From the NCBI RefSeq assembly GCF_001792775.2, contig NZ_MLGE02000009.1:1-64000 (forward strand): 64,000 nucleotides of DNA. Reading direction: 5' to 3'. Source of the DNA: Staphylococcus pseudintermedius (GTDB taxonomy: Bacteria > Bacillota > Bacilli > Staphylococcales > Staphylococcaceae). The translations under genes and the position numbers were made by a program. Positions within the stretch are counted from its first letter, which is position 1; each line of letters starts with the position of its first letter. The notes beneath the pieces are model-generated. The model was not told where the DNA came from. It saw nothing but the letters and a program-made list of their open reading frames with translations, and made no database searches. Below, one piece after another: positions 48,719 through 58,827 of this stretch.

Positions 48719-49612
48719 CTATAACTTTTGTAAAATGCCTAAGCTTGAGAAAAGAATAGCTACGATAATAACGATGAAAATCGCACGCGTTGAATTCATG
48801 TTTTTACGACCTAATAACCAATAAACACTGAAAACGACTGCTAAAGGTACAAGACGCGGTAAAATCATATCTGCATTTTCACTGAAATTTATAGTGACAT
48901 CACCAAGTGTTGGCTCAAATGCAAATTTCACACGAATCATGGTCGCCACGAGGGCCCCGACCATAAAGACACCCATTAATGTTGCTGCATTTGTTAATGA
49001 TTCTAAACGATGTTGCATCGTTGTAACGAGTGAAATCCCTTCTTTATAAGCGAATGGCAATTGTTTCCATCTGAAGCCAATGATGAATAAAACTGCGAAG
49101 AACCAAAGTAAAATACCGAATGGATTACCGTCTGTTGCCATATTTGCTGCGATGGCACCGAAAATCGTTGGAATTAATGAACCGAAAATGGCATCCCCAA
49201 CTGCCGCGAATGGTCCCATTAAACCAACTTTAATCCCTTTTACAGACTCTTTTGCTTTAAGGCCTTCATTTTCTTCCATTGCGATATCGATACCTGTCAC
49301 AATAGTATTAAAGTAGTTACTTGTATTGAAGAATTGCGCATGTGTACGCATCATTTCTTTTAATTCAGGTGAGTTATCACCATAAATTTTACGTAATTGC
49401 GGTAAAATCGTAAATAAGTAACCAGAGCCTTGCATACGCTCGTAGTTCCAACCCCATTGGAAGAACAGTAAGCTACGTAAGTTGATTTGACGAAAGTCTT
49501 TCTTCGTGAGTTGATATGGTTCTTTAGGGGGACTTCCTGTTAATGTTGGATCTTCAAATGGAGTGTTTAAGGCTAAAGGTTCTTTTGAATGTTTCGTTTT
49601 AGAGTTCGTCAT
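48719..49612 (-). CDS. PTS mannose/fructose/sorbose-family IID component
   Basis: Membrane IID subunit of a mannose-class phosphotransferase permease, 297 residues. Seen: LRSLLFFQWGWNYERMQGSGY at the start of the conserved domain, the NTSNYFNTIVTGIDIAMEE segment, VGLMGPFAAVGDAIFGSLIPT, and a terminal membrane helix. A charged extension of about 40 residues precedes the domain. It overlaps the IIC gene, and the two form the sugar channel. No IIA or IIB subunit is encoded nearby, so phosphate must come from proteins elsewhere. The sulfatase upstream suggests a desulfated amino sugar or disaccharide as cargo. Confidence 0.9.
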   Translation of the reverse strand: MTNSKTKHSKEPLALNTPFEDPTLTGSPPKEPYQLTKKDFRQINLRSLLFFQWGWNYERMQGSGYLFTILPQLRKIYGDNSPELKEMMRTHAQFFNTSNYFNTIVTGIDIAMEENEGLKAKESVKGIKVGLMGPFAAVGDAIFGSLIPTIFGAIAANMATDGNPFGILLWFFAVLFIIGFRWKQLPFAYKEGISLVTTMQHRLESLTNAATLMGVFMVGALVATMIRVKFAFEPTLGDVTINFSENADMILPRLVPLAVVFSVYWLLGRKNMNSTRAIFIVIIVAILFSSLGILQKL

Positions 49613-50495
49613 CTTCTATTTCCCCCTCGTCATCTACATTTGACTGTTGACGTTGTTGACCCCCATAGCTTGGTGCTGTTTGCGTGCTACGTTGGTAAGC
49701 CATTGCTGCTAAACTGAAACCGATTAAAGCAACTGCAAGCATTGGAAGGGGACCCATTGCAGCTGTGAAGTTTTTGTCTAACCCAGCAACTGAAGTACCT
49801 AAAGTTGTTAAACCACCAAAAATCGTAACGAATAATGCAGTAATGATGAAACCAAGAATAAAGTATGGGTAATGACGTTTTAATGGTAAGTATTTTAATA
49901 AGATTGCGAAACCAACAGCTGGTAAAAGGGCACCTGCTAATGTTAAGCCATCACCTAACCATTTTAAGTCTGTGTTCAAGTAATTCACGACCGGTTTAAC
50001 GATATTGCTACCGAAAGTCAAAGCTAAAAACACAGGAACCGCGCGTGATAATGACCACGGAATCGCACCGTATAAGTAGTTACGCTCAATGCCGCGATAG
50101 TCCATTTTTTCAATTTTGCTATCAATACGATGTGCAAAAAATGTGTTAGTGAAACGTGCTAAAATATCTGTTTGAATCATTAAACTCGCTACTGGTACCC
50201 CTAAAGTTGCTAACGCTTGTTCTGGGTTCATACCAATCGCAACTGAAAAGGCTACCGCTAATACTGTACCTGAGTTGGCATCGATATGAGACGCACCACC
50301 GAATGTCCCAACACCGAGGATTGTTAACTGCATACCGCCGCCGATGATAAGGCCTGTAGTGACATCCCCCATAACGAGACCACTGATAAGACCGGCCATA
50401 ACAGGTTGTGCTAAAAACCCAAATGATAAGTTATCTAGGATTTGGACACCTGCATAGATTGTTAAAAGCAAAATTTGCCACCATAGCATATCCAT
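49599..50495 (-). CDS. PTS mannose/fructose/sorbose-family IIC component
   Basis: Membrane IIC subunit (298 residues) that carries the sugar together with IID. Seen: several helices, the motifs AGLISGLVMGDVTTGLIIGG and LGVGTFGGASHIDANSGTVL, and an acidic C-terminal tail (DDEGEIEDDE). A TTG at 50504 abuts the AAAGGGAG ribosome site; the ATG at 50495 is spaced correctly and is chosen. A perfect cre site lies 19 bp upstream. Overlaps the IID start. Confidence 0.9.
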   Translation of the reverse strand: MDMLWWQILLLTIYAGVQILDNLSFGFLAQPVMAGLISGLVMGDVTTGLIIGGGMQLTILGVGTFGGASHIDANSGTVLAVAFSVAIGMNPEQALATLGVPVASLMIQTDILARFTNTFFAHRIDSKIEKMDYRGIERNYLYGAIPWSLSRAVPVFLALTFGSNIVKPVVNYLNTDLKWLGDGLTLAGALLPAVGFAILLKYLPLKRHYPYFILGFIITALFVTIFGGLTTLGTSVAGLDKNFTAAMGPLPMLAVALIGFSLAAMAYQRSTQTAPSYGGQQRQQSNVDDEGEIEDDEL

Positions 50496-50513
50496 AATTT
50501 TCAACTCCCTTTA

Positions 50514-50527
50514 TGTTAACGCTTACA
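50514..50527 (-). promoter_or_regulatory. cre site before the PTS IIC gene
   Basis: TGTTAACGCTTACA fits the degenerate consensus TGWNANCGNTNWCA at every position. It lies between the sulfatase and IIC genes, so CcpA could block a local promoter or act as a roadblock on the operon transcript. Confidence 0.8.
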
Positions 50528-50543
50528 TATTTTATTTAAACTG

Positions 50544-50570
50544 AAGCTATATGTGTAGTACATATAGCTT
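50544..50570 (-). other. 11-bp perfect hairpin between sulfatase and IIC genes
   Basis: AAGCTATATGT / ACATATAGCTT with a 5-base loop, 30 bp after the sulfatase stop. No long T-run follows, so it is more likely an mRNA stability, processing or attenuation element than a full terminator. Confidence 0.6.
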
Positions 50571-50599
50571 TAGAACAAAACAGTGTCATTTTGATTGAA

Positions 50600-52087
50600 T
50601 TATTGACGTTGACGCTGTGCAGATTTGTTTCGCGCTTGTAAATGATCGAGTGTCGGTTTTGTTTCAGACAAAATCTGTAGTTCACCATTTTTCACAAAGC
50701 CTTCTTCTCTATCCGTCAATGCTTTAATCAATTGTTGTTTTAATTCATTTTTAATCGCTTGATATTCAGCTTCATGAATTAAGTTATGTTTTTCATGTGG
50801 GTCATCTTGATAATGAAACAATTGTTCAATGCCTCTTACTGGATACCAAGTGTACTTCCAAGCATCATTCATGATAAATTGGTTCGAATCTTTACCGAAA
50901 CTGTGTTCACCATGTAAATATTCACGTGTCACAAAAGTATCATCATAAAGGGCAGGTTTTAAGCTCACACCATCAATGTTTTTGGGAATGTCGATATTGG
51001 CCAAATCTAATAAAGTTGGATAAATATCTCTTAATTCTCCAATTTGATGTAAATCGCGATGCTTTCCTTTTAATAAGTTGCCTTTATCATAAATCATCAT
51101 CGGAATGTGAATGCTCCCTTGGTACGGATATGCTTTTCTGAATAAATTGTGTTCGCCTAATTGATCGCCATGATCTGATACAAATAAAATGATTGTATTT
51201 TTCGCGATTCGTTGTTCATTTAGCGCGATAAGGAAACGACCGATTTGGTGATCGATATGGGTGATATTGCCGTAATAACCTGCACGCATACGATCCAATT
51301 CGTCTTTATGATAATGTCCTTTTTTAGCTGTAATACTAAAAGGTAACGGCTCCTCTATATCTTTCCAGGCACCCATCTCAATCACTGGAAATTCATCTAT
51401 TTTATTCATATACATATCAAAATAGTATTGAGGCGGATTGAGTGGTGGGTGAGGGCGTGTAAATGAAAGATTTAAGAAAAAAGGTTTTTCGGGGTCTCTT
51501 CTTTGTAAAAAACGTATACCTTCATGGACAACCCAGTTTGTAGGATGAAACTGTTCTCCATACATCCACGGACGAGCAACCCATGAATTTGGTTCGATGC
51601 CATCATCCATTAAGTCTGCGTGATGACCTAATTGCTCTTTCAACCACATTAAATAGTCGTCAGCATATTCAAAATTTTGACCATACGGTGCAGTGTACTT
51701 ACGTGCTTCATGAAGATAACCATCATGTAACATGACATGGTCGAAGCCAATACGTTTTCGTTCAGGTGTCACGTGCAACTTGCCCACTGCTTCTGTTTGA
51801 TAACCTGCATTTCTAAAACTGTCAGCCATAAATTGATCATAGGCCCAATCGACATTATCTTCATAACCGACTCGACCGTGATGGGCTTGTGATAAACCTG
51901 TCATCAATGCTGCACGACTTGCGATGCAACTTGGCACAGCAGTATACATTTGACTAAAATGATAACCTTGAGATGCCAACATATCCAAATGAGGTGTTGA
52001 AACGACAGGGTGATGATGATGACCTAACGTGTCAAAGCGCAGTTGATCCACACAAATGAGGATGATATTCGGTTGTTGTGTATCCAT
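50600..52087 (-). CDS. Sulfatase (arylsulfatase-type, Cys class)
   Basis: A 495-residue sulfatase of the alkaline phosphatase superfamily. Seen: metal-binding DQLRFDT (Asp14), the formylglycine motif Cys54-Ile-Ala-Ser-Arg58 followed by AALMTG, FLNLSFTRPHPPL, and FVSDHGDQLGEH, the second metal site. No signal peptide, so it is cytoplasmic and would act after import. Cys54 must be oxidised to formylglycine; no maturase is in the window. The ATG follows AAAGGAGAG. It heads an operon with PTS IIC and IID, suggesting removal of sulfate from an imported host glycan sugar. Phosphonate monoester hydrolase activity is an alternative. Confidence 0.88.
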   Translation of the reverse strand: MDTQQPNIILICVDQLRFDTLGHHHHPVVSTPHLDMLASQGYHFSQMYTAVPSCIASRAALMTGLSQAHHGRVGYEDNVDWAYDQFMADSFRNAGYQTEAVGKLHVTPERKRIGFDHVMLHDGYLHEARKYTAPYGQNFEYADDYLMWLKEQLGHHADLMDDGIEPNSWVARPWMYGEQFHPTNWVVHEGIRFLQRRDPEKPFFLNLSFTRPHPPLNPPQYYFDMYMNKIDEFPVIEMGAWKDIEEPLPFSITAKKGHYHKDELDRMRAGYYGNITHIDHQIGRFLIALNEQRIAKNTIILFVSDHGDQLGEHNLFRKAYPYQGSIHIPMMIYDKGNLLKGKHRDLHQIGELRDIYPTLLDLANIDIPKNIDGVSLKPALYDDTFVTREYLHGEHSFGKDSNQFIMNDAWKYTWYPVRGIEQLFHYQDDPHEKHNLIHEAEYQAIKNELKQQLIKALTDREEGFVKNGELQILSETKPTLDHLQARNKSAQRQRQ

Positions 52088-52115
52088 GCAATCTCTCCTT
52101 TCTCTATTTAATTAA

Positions 52116-52202
52116 AAAATAGCACTAATGGTACGTATTGACAATATGACCAATTTTAAGGAGAATAAGTGAATTATAGGGCTATCGATGTAAGCGTTTA
52201 CT
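52116..52202 (-). promoter_or_regulatory. Sulfatase operon promoter and upstream cre-like site
   Basis: On the minus strand: -35 TTGTCA (52139-52144), 17-bp spacer, -10 TATTTT (52116-52121). About 45 bp further upstream lies TGTAAGCGTTTACT as read on the plus strand (52189-52202), matching the cre consensus except the last base. The remaining spacer up to 52440 shows no gene. Confidence 0.68.
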
Positions 52203-52440
52203 TAATTTTAGGGCATTTCAGCTTGTCATGAGTGGTTATAACAAGTTTTGAAAATTTTTGTCAATGTTGCTTGATTGCTCTATGTTCTTATATTTTTAGT
52301 AAATTGTTTGAACGCAATTGCTTTTAAATGATTTTGTTGAGTTGCACAGCGTAGTAGACGAAAGAAAGGTGGATTAGCGCGGACTTAAATTTGGAAAGCT
52401 AAGAAAGTATTGAAAAGAGCAATTATCAAACACAAAATAA

Positions 52441-52483
52441 CAACGACTTTGAAACAAGTTTTGTGTTTGCTTCAAAGTCGTTG
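52441..52483 (-). terminator. ltaA terminator
   Basis: Perfect 13-bp stem CAACGACTTTGAA / TTCAAAGTCGTTG with a 17-base loop, 10 bp after the ltaA stop; TTATTTTGTG follows on the minus strand. Confidence 0.88.
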
Positions 52484-52492
52484 TTAATATTT

Positions 52493-53677
52493 TTAATATG
52501 TCCGTCGTTGTTTGACGAAATAAACGCCATAAAACAGAGCTAAGAAAAAGATAAGGAGTGCCGCAAAATAAAATGTAAAAATAGGGCTGCCCATAAATTG
52601 AGATATTGGTCCTCCGAATAATGGTCCAAGCATGGCACCAAAACCTTGGATACTATTGATCACACCCCAAGTTTCTTCTTGTTCACTCGGATGAATGAAT
52701 TGTGCCATAAATGTATTCCATGTCGGTAAAAGTAAACCGTACAGTAAGCCGATAAATAATGCGATAATCCAAACAATGACAATTTGCTGAATCAATGTTA
52801 ATGCGAAAATTGCCAAGCCATAAATGATAAAACCCGCGAAAATTACACTATACATAAAACGTGTAGAATAGGCATCGATCATTTTAGATAAAAACAGCAT
52901 CGAAATCGTACAACCGATACCGCCAATGACAATCGCTACCGTATATTCAACGGTACTTACACCAACGATATCCACGGCATATTGAGGCAAGACAGGAATG
53001 AGTGCGCTAATCGCAATCCCTTGCAGTAAAATTCCTGGAAAGAGCACAAGGTGACGCTGTGATACACTCACAATTTGTTTGAGCTGTTGTTTCACATTTT
53101 TCGTATTATAATCTGTTAACTTCACTTTAACAAAATAATAAAGCACAAAAGCAATCGCTACACAAAGGGCCATCAAAAAGTTAAAATGTGTCGGATGAGC
53201 TTTGAAAATTAAGTTCATTCCAATCATACCGGCTAACATCCCTGCAAGCCATGCAAAATAAACGTAACCCATCTGAGTACCACGTATTCTTTCATCTACA
53301 CTAGCGAGCATGATAACCCATATTGGACAGACGGCAACACCGAGCATGACAGCACTTAAAATAAGCGTCACCGGCGAGGTCGGCATCCAAATAATTAAAA
53401 AGAGACTCACTAAAGCGAGAAAAAAGCCTGAAGTGAGTACAACTTTAGCGCCAAAACGTTTCAACACAAAGCCAACGAAAAAGTTTGTTATTGAGTCAGC
53501 GATAAAATGTATGGAAATTGCAATTGAAGTAATACTAACAGCAATGGTTGTTGCGGTTGGTAATAAAGGTAAATAACTTAATACATACATTCCTCTTGCA
53601 AATTCCATCAGAAATAAAATGACTAATAGGATATAGAAATTCCGCATAGCTATCTTATTTGACGAGTAGTTTTGCAT
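52493..53677 (-). CDS. ltaA: Glycolipid flippase LtaA (MFS)
   Basis: Twelve-helix major facilitator that flips the diglucosyl-diacylglycerol anchor of lipoteichoic acid to the outer leaflet. Seen: [24 protein letters not shown] in the first helix, [19 protein letters not shown] (MFS loop motif), [29 protein letters not shown] and [21 protein letters not shown]. The ATG at 53677 follows GAAAGGTG and gives 394 residues, close to the 396 of S. aureus; upstream in-frame starts lie deep in ugtP. It overlaps the end of ugtP by 23 bp, so the two are coupled. Confidence 0.95.
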   Translation of the reverse strand: MQNYSSNKIAMRNFYILLVILFLMEFARGMYVLSYLPLLPTATTIAVSITSIAISIHFIADSITNFFVGFVLKRFGAKVVLTSGFFLALVSLFLIIWMPTSPVTLILSAVMLGVAVCPIWVIMLASVDERIRGTQMGYVYFAWLAGMLAGMIGMNLIFKAHPTHFNFLMALCVAIAFVLYYFVKVKLTDYNTKNVKQQLKQIVSVSQRHLVLFPGILLQGIAISALIPVLPQYAVDIVGVSTVEYTVAIVIGGIGCTISMLFLSKMIDAYSTRFMYSVIFAGFIIYGLAIFALTLIQQIVIVWIIALFIGLLYGLLLPTWNTFMAQFIHPSEQEETWGVINSIQGFGAMLGPLFGGPISQFMGSPIFTFYFAALLIFFLALFYGVYFVKQRRTY

Positions 53678-54830
53678 ATAAAGGCACCTTTCCATATACA
53701 GTTTCGAATGTTGAAGCATTGTAAAGTAAGTCTAACAAGTCTTGGCATAAACGTTTCGTCGCATGTGGTTGACGGGCTTCACTCATATTGTGTATCATTT
53801 GGTCAATTTCGTTTGAGTGACGTGTTAAATGCGTTACAATATCAATCGCCTCTGTCGGTGTGTTCGCAATTTTCCCGAAGCCTTTTTGTTCAAAATAGAG
53901 CGCGTTTTCTAGTTCTTGACCTGGCGCGGGATTCAAGAAAATCATTGGTATTTTTCGGATTAATGCTTCTGAAATGGTAATGCCACCCGGTTTCGTAATC
54001 ATTAAATGACTTGCCGCCATCCATTCATTCATATGGGTCGTATAACCTAAAATAAGCACGTTAGGATTGTCTTTAAACGAAGCAGACAATTGACGTTTCA
54101 GTTCTTTGCTATGACCGCATATCATGACGACTTGGGCATTCTGACTTTCATCAAGGATACGTTGAATCATTTCGTCAAATCCTTTAGACACACCAAACGC
54201 ACCTGCCGACATTAAAATGGTTTGCGCTTCGGGGTCAAGGTGATGTTGACGTAACCAAGCTACACGATCAATCGGTTCTTCAAATTTTTCAGAAATAGGG
54301 ATACCTGTTACTTTAATACGATCACTTGGAATGCCCACCGCTTCAAATTCTTGCTTCAAATCATGAGTGGCTAAATAATAGCGCTCAGAATTCGGTGTAA
54401 TCCAGTTTTTGTGCATACGATAATCTGTCATGACCGTCGCAATCGGAATGTTCATATTAAACTGCTCGGTTAATACAGACATGACTGGTGTCGGGAAAGT
54501 TACCAAAATCAAATCTGGCTTTTCTTTTAATAGTAAGTTGAGTAATTTATTTAAACCGTAATATTTATAGAAGCACTTATCTAATTGGTCAGGGCGACTA
54601 TAATAAAATGCTTTATACATACGGCGGAAATACTTAAAGCTATTGATGTACCACTTTTTAGTAATCGTTGTCATAATCGGATGTGCTTCTAAAAACAAAT
54701 CACGTTGTATGACTGTCAGATTGTCAAGATTCATTTGATTCAACTGTTCAACAATACTGTTCGTCACTTGAATATGGCCATTGCCGAATGAACCGGTGAT
54801 AATCAATATTTTTTTCTTTTCAGTGATCAT
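53655..54830 (-). CDS. ugtP: Processive diacylglycerol beta-glucosyltransferase UgtP (YpfP)
   Basis: Peripheral membrane glycosyltransferase (GT28) that adds two glucoses from UDP-glucose to diacylglycerol, forming the lipoteichoic acid anchor. Seen: [15 protein letters not shown] at the N terminus, the MGDG-synthase-like domain, the GIPISEKF linker, [16 protein letters not shown] and the sugar-nucleotide motif [13 protein letters not shown]. An upstream start would add 29 residues with no ribosome site; ATG at 54830 follows GGAGGGTGG and gives 391 residues, exactly the S. aureus length. A promoter TTCACA-17-TACACT lies upstream on the minus strand. Confidence 0.96.
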   Translation of the reverse strand: MITEKKKILIITGSFGNGHIQVTNSIVEQLNQMNLDNLTVIQRDLFLEAHPIMTTITKKWYINSFKYFRRMYKAFYYSRPDQLDKCFYKYYGLNKLLNLLLKEKPDLILVTFPTPVMSVLTEQFNMNIPIATVMTDYRMHKNWITPNSERYYLATHDLKQEFEAVGIPSDRIKVTGIPISEKFEEPIDRVAWLRQHHLDPEAQTILMSAGAFGVSKGFDEMIQRILDESQNAQVVMICGHSKELKRQLSASFKDNPNVLILGYTTHMNEWMAASHLMITKPGGITISEALIRKIPMIFLNPAPGQELENALYFEQKGFGKIANTPTEAIDIVTHLTRHSNEIDQMIHNMSEARQPHATKRLCQDLLDLLYNASTFETVYGKVPLYAKLLVK

Positions 54831-54938
54831 GAAAGCCACCCTCCGAGATATTGAGACTTTAACTGGTTCTATGCTAGTGTACCGCAATTTGTACGTCTTG
54901 TGAAAAGTTAATGGCATTTCTTACAAAACGATAACAAT

Positions 54939-54955
54939 GTTAAAATCATTTTAAC
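54939..54955. promoter_or_regulatory. 17-bp perfect palindrome upstream of ugtP
   Basis: GTTAAAAT-C-ATTTTAAC, about 110 bp before the ugtP start and upstream of its likely promoter. It has the size of a dimeric repressor operator, but I cannot match it to a known regulator. The following 54956-55329 is AT-rich with no gene seen. Confidence 0.4.
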
Positions 54956-55329
54956 TGTACACCTCGTTGTAAAAGATGAGAAAATGTGTATATGCTACCC
55001 ATATTTTACGGTAAATTCATTATATTATCTTAATATACTCCATAGATAGGCACAATAGTGATTTACATATTTCAGTCTTAAGATGTAAGAAAGAATAAAA
55101 TAATATTTAAATCAATATACCCGTATATTAAAATTTCAATCGTATTTGACTGATAAAAAGCAGTTGGAGTTGGGATATAGAAAAATTTTAACCTCAATCC
55201 ATTAATAGATTTGTGATGTATGAATGATTTTAAATATTTAGGAAAATGAGGATGAAGAGGAGATGAAAAATTGATGCTATTGTTTTTTGATTTCATAAAA
55301 CTTCCTATCATGGTGTTTCCTGTAAAAAC

Positions 55330-55435
55330 GCGAAGCCATGAAGATAATCAAAAACCACAAAGCTATAGGGAAGGCAAGTTTGACAAAAATATTTGCAGCA
55401 ATGGCATCAAAAATTTTCTATGTTCCAACTCCATT
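55330..55435 (+). repeat. Dispersed peptide-like repeat, copy 2
   Basis: Matches the minus-strand copy near 63.5 kb: GCGAAGCCATGAAGATAATC vs GCGAATCCATGAAGGCAATC, and GCATCAAAAATTTTCTAT exactly in both. It opens a frame in phase with murE ([17 protein letters not shown]...), which creates a false N-terminal extension of murE. An indel relative to the other copies breaks frame conservation. Confidence 0.8.
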
Positions 55436-55499
55436 CCTAATAGGATTTCAAGCAAAAAAGTGTATAATAAATGAGTGTATATATAAAGGAGAGATGTCT

Positions 55500-56984
55500 G
55501 TGAATGCACAACAATTATTTGATCATATTTTAATTAAACAGGTCATAGGACGTTTAGATATTGAAGTGAATGATATTACGACAGATTCGCGTCAAGCAAA
55601 GGCTGGCAGTATCTTTGTCGCATCAAAAGGCTATACCGTCGATAGTCATCGTTTTGCGCAAGACGTCGTAGAACAAGGATGTCAGATTGTTGTTGTGAAT
55701 CGTGCGCTTGAATTACAAGGTGACGTCACACAAGTGATAGTACCAGATACATTACGTGTCGCGAGTCACTTAGTGCATCATTTGTATGGGTTTCCAAGCA
55801 AGCAGCTGACGACGATTGGTGTCACAGGGACAAATGGTAAGACATCGATTGCGACGATGATTCATCACATTTATCGAAAGTTAGGCAAAGGTAGTGCGTA
55901 TTTAGGTACGAATGGCTTTCAAATTAACGAAACAGTGACAAAAGGTGTGAACACAACACCAGAAACCGTTGTCTTAACGAAGAAGATTCATGAAGCGGTA
56001 GAAGCAGGGGCTGAAGCGATGACATTAGAAGTGTCCTCGCATGGACTTAGTTTAGGTCGCTTGAGTGGCGTTGAATTTGATGTTGCGATATTTTCAAATT
56101 TAACACAAGATCATCTCGATTTTCATGGCACAATGGAGGCGTACGGTCATGCGAAATCGTTGCTATTTAGTCAACTCGGTCAAGATTTGAGTCGTGATAA
56201 ATACGTCATTATTAACGCAGATGACCCATTTTCTACTTATTTAAAATCAGTTACGCCATACGAAAGCTTAACATATGGCATTGAACAAGAGGCGCAGTTT
56301 ATGGCAACCAATATTCATGAATCTTTACAAGGCGTGACGTTTGATTTTGTAACACCTTTTGGTACATATCCAGTGCGTTCGCCGTACATCGGTCGTTTCA
56401 ACATTGCGAACTTAATGGCAGCAATGTTAGGTGTATGGGTGAAAGGTGCACCACTAGAAACGGTCACAAAAGTCGTCGCTGATTTAGAACCAGTAGAAGG
56501 GCGTTTAGAAGTACTCGATCCATCATTGCCAATCGATTTAATTATTGATTATGCGCATACAGCAGATGGTATGGCGAAATTGATTGATGCAGTCGAGCCG
56601 TTCGTTAAGCAAAAACTTATTTTCCTAGTTGGCATGGCTGGAGAACGCGATTTAACGAAAACGCCTGAAATGGGACGTGTCGCTTCACGTGCAGATTATG
56701 TCATTTTCACACCAGATAATCCAGCAAATGATGATCCGAAAATGTTAACGGCTGAACTTGCGAAAGGCGCGACACATGATCGTTATGTGGAGTTTACAGA
56801 CCGTGCAGAAGGTATTCGCCATGCGATAGAAGTGGCAGAACCAGGGGATACTGTTGTACTTGCATCTAAAGGACGTGAACCGTATCAAATTATGCCAGGT
56901 CACGTCAAAGTGCCTCATCGTGATGATTTAATCGGGTTAGAAGCGGCGTATCAAAAATTCGGTGGAGGTCCAAATGAAAATTAG
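55500..56984 (+). CDS. murE: UDP-MurNAc-tripeptide synthetase (L-lysine adding)
   Basis: Mur ligase that adds L-lysine as the third residue of the peptidoglycan stem, using ATP in the cytoplasm. Seen: N-terminal UDP-binding domain ([15 protein letters not shown]), ATP loop GTNGKT with Lys114, the central LEVSSHGL and [16 protein letters not shown], and the C-terminal substrate motif DNPANDDP typical of lysine-type enzymes rather than DNPR of DAP-type ones. Of the candidate starts, the GTG at 55500 has 7-bp spacing from AAAGGAG and gives 494 residues, exactly as S. aureus; the ATG at 55494 abuts the ribosome site, and starts from 55338 belong to a repeat. A TATAAT lies at 55463-55468. Confidence 0.95.
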   Translation: MNAQQLFDHILIKQVIGRLDIEVNDITTDSRQAKAGSIFVASKGYTVDSHRFAQDVVEQGCQIVVVNRALELQGDVTQVIVPDTLRVASHLVHHLYGFPSKQLTTIGVTGTNGKTSIATMIHHIYRKLGKGSAYLGTNGFQINETVTKGVNTTPETVVLTKKIHEAVEAGAEAMTLEVSSHGLSLGRLSGVEFDVAIFSNLTQDHLDFHGTMEAYGHAKSLLFSQLGQDLSRDKYVIINADDPFSTYLKSVTPYESLTYGIEQEAQFMATNIHESLQGVTFDFVTPFGTYPVRSPYIGRFNIANLMAAMLGVWVKGAPLETVTKVVADLEPVEGRLEVLDPSLPIDLIIDYAHTADGMAKLIDAVEPFVKQKLIFLVGMAGERDLTKTPEMGRVASRADYVIFTPDNPANDDPKMLTAELAKGATHDRYVEFTDRAEGIRHAIEVAEPGDTVVLASKGREPYQIMPGHVKVPHRDDLIGLEAAYQKFGGGPNEN

Positions 56985-57213
56985 GGAAAGTCATAGTGAA
57001 AATTATTCAGCTAAGGTTTGGTTATATCACAATCAAAAAGAACATTATATTGTCGTATCGATTCCAGATTTATACTGGTCGATTCAAATAGAAGATACAC
57101 TATATGGTGAAGAACTAACAGAACATTTATTTGTGCATTTATTTAATGTGATAAATGAGGAAGAAGCGCAAATTTTAGCATTACGTATCACAAGATGGTT
57201 ACAAGAAGTTTGA
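56974..57213 (+). CDS. YueH-like small protein
   Basis: A 79-residue soluble protein with the pattern [27 protein letters not shown] and a helical C terminus ([16 protein letters not shown]), resembling the Bacillus YueH family of unknown function. The ATG at 56974 follows GGAGGT inside the murE end and overlaps murE by 11 bp, so it is translationally coupled. 20 bp before prfC. Confidence 0.8.
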   Translation: MKIRESHSENYSAKVWLYHNQKEHYIVVSIPDLYWSIQIEDTLYGEELTEHLFVHLFNVINEEEAQILALRITRWLQEV

Positions 57214-57233
57214 TGAATTAAAGGAGACGTACA

Positions 57234-58796
57234 ATGAGTATTAAAAAAGAAGTAGAATCACGCAAGACGTTTGCGATTATTTCTCACCCTGATGCGGGGA
57301 AAACGACATTAACTGAAAAATTGCTGTACTTTAGTGGTGCGATTCGTGAAGCAGGGACAGTCAAAGGGAAGAAAACAGGTAAATTTGCGACAAGTGACTG
57401 GATGAAAGTTGAACAAGAACGTGGGATTTCAGTTACAAGTTCTGTCATGCAGTTTGATTACGATGATTTTAAAATTAACATTTTAGATACGCCAGGGCAT
57501 GAAGATTTCTCTGAAGATACGTACCGAACGTTAATGGCGGTCGATAGTGCGGTCATGGTTATTGACTGTGCAAAAGGGATTGAGCCACAAACATTAAAGT
57601 TATTCAAAGTATGTAAAATGCGAGGGATTCCTATTTTTACATTTATTAACAAACTTGACCGTGTTGGAAAAGAACCGTTCGATTTGTTAGATGAAATTGA
57701 ATCAACACTTGGTATCGAAACGTATCCGATGAACTGGCCAATTGGTATGGGACAAAACTTTTTCGGGATTATTGACCGAAAAGAACGTACGATTGAGCCG
57801 TTCCGTGATGAAGAAAACACTTTGCATATTAATGAAGAGTATGAATTAGAAGAGGCGCATGACATTGCGAATGATAGTATTTTTACGCAAGCGATTGAAG
57901 AGTTAATGCTTGTAGATGAAGCAGGTGAGTCATTCGATAATGATGCCTTAATGCGTGGAGATTTAACACCAGTCTTTTTCGGCTCAGCATTAGCGAATTT
58001 CGGAGTACAAAATTTCTTGAATGCTTATGTTGACCACGCACCGATGCCACATGCACGTCAAACAGATGAAGAGGTTGAGGTGAGCCCGTTCGATACAGAT
58101 TTTTCAGGGTTTATCTTTAAAATCCAAGCGAACATGGACCCGAAACACCGCGACCGTATTGCCTTTATGCGTGTTGTCAGCGGTGCGTTCGAGCGTGGTA
58201 TGGACGTGACATTACAACGAACAGGTAAAAAACAGAAAATCACACGTTCAACAAGTTTTATGGCCGATGACAAATCGACAGTGAATCATGCTGTAGCGGG
58301 TGACATTATCGGTTTATATGATACAGGAAATTACCAAATTGGGGATACACTTGTTGCAGGTAACCAGAAGTTCCATTTCAAGGCATTGCCTCAGTTTACA
58401 CCTGAAATTTTCATGAAAGTATCGCCGAAAAACGTCATGAAACAGAAGCACTTCCATAAAGGGATTGAACAGCTCGTGCAAGAAGGGGCGATTCAATACT
58501 ATAAATCACCACATACGAACCAAATCATTTTAGGTGCAGTAGGACAACTCCAATTTGAAGTGTTCGAACATCGCATGAACAATGAATATAATGTCGATGT
58601 TGTGATGGAACCTGTCGGCAAAAAAATCGCGCGTTGGATTGAAAATGAAGAAGACGTGCAAGATAAGATGAGTACGAGTCGTTCAATTTTAGTAAATGAC
58701 CGCTATGATAATAAAGTCTTTTTATTTGAAAATGATTTTGCGACACGTTGGTTTGAAGAAAAATTCCCAGAAATTAAACTGTATAGCTTGCTATAA
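57234..58796 (+). CDS. prfC: Peptide chain release factor 3
   Basis: GTPase that removes RF1 or RF2 from the ribosome after termination. Seen: P-loop [10 protein letters not shown] near residue 18, switch [22 protein letters not shown], then an RF3-specific domain II/III with [17 protein letters not shown] and [16 protein letters not shown]. Length 520 is normal. Third gene of the unit murE-yueH-prfC, followed by a strong terminator. Confidence 0.97.
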   Translation: MSIKKEVESRKTFAIISHPDAGKTTLTEKLLYFSGAIREAGTVKGKKTGKFATSDWMKVEQERGISVTSSVMQFDYDDFKINILDTPGHEDFSEDTYRTLMAVDSAVMVIDCAKGIEPQTLKLFKVCKMRGIPIFTFINKLDRVGKEPFDLLDEIESTLGIETYPMNWPIGMGQNFFGIIDRKERTIEPFRDEENTLHINEEYELEEAHDIANDSIFTQAIEELMLVDEAGESFDNDALMRGDLTPVFFGSALANFGVQNFLNAYVDHAPMPHARQTDEEVEVSPFDTDFSGFIFKIQANMDPKHRDRIAFMRVVSGAFERGMDVTLQRTGKKQKITRSTSFMADDKSTVNHAVAGDIIGLYDTGNYQIGDTLVAGNQKFHFKALPQFTPEIFMKVSPKNVMKQKHFHKGIEQLVQEGAIQYYKSPHTNQIILGAVGQLQFEVFEHRMNNEYNVDVVMEPVGKKIARWIENEEDVQDKMSTSRSILVNDRYDNKVFLFENDFATRWFEEKFPEIKLYSLL

Positions 58797-58827
58797 TGTG
58801 TTGATATACACATGATAGTGAATAAAC

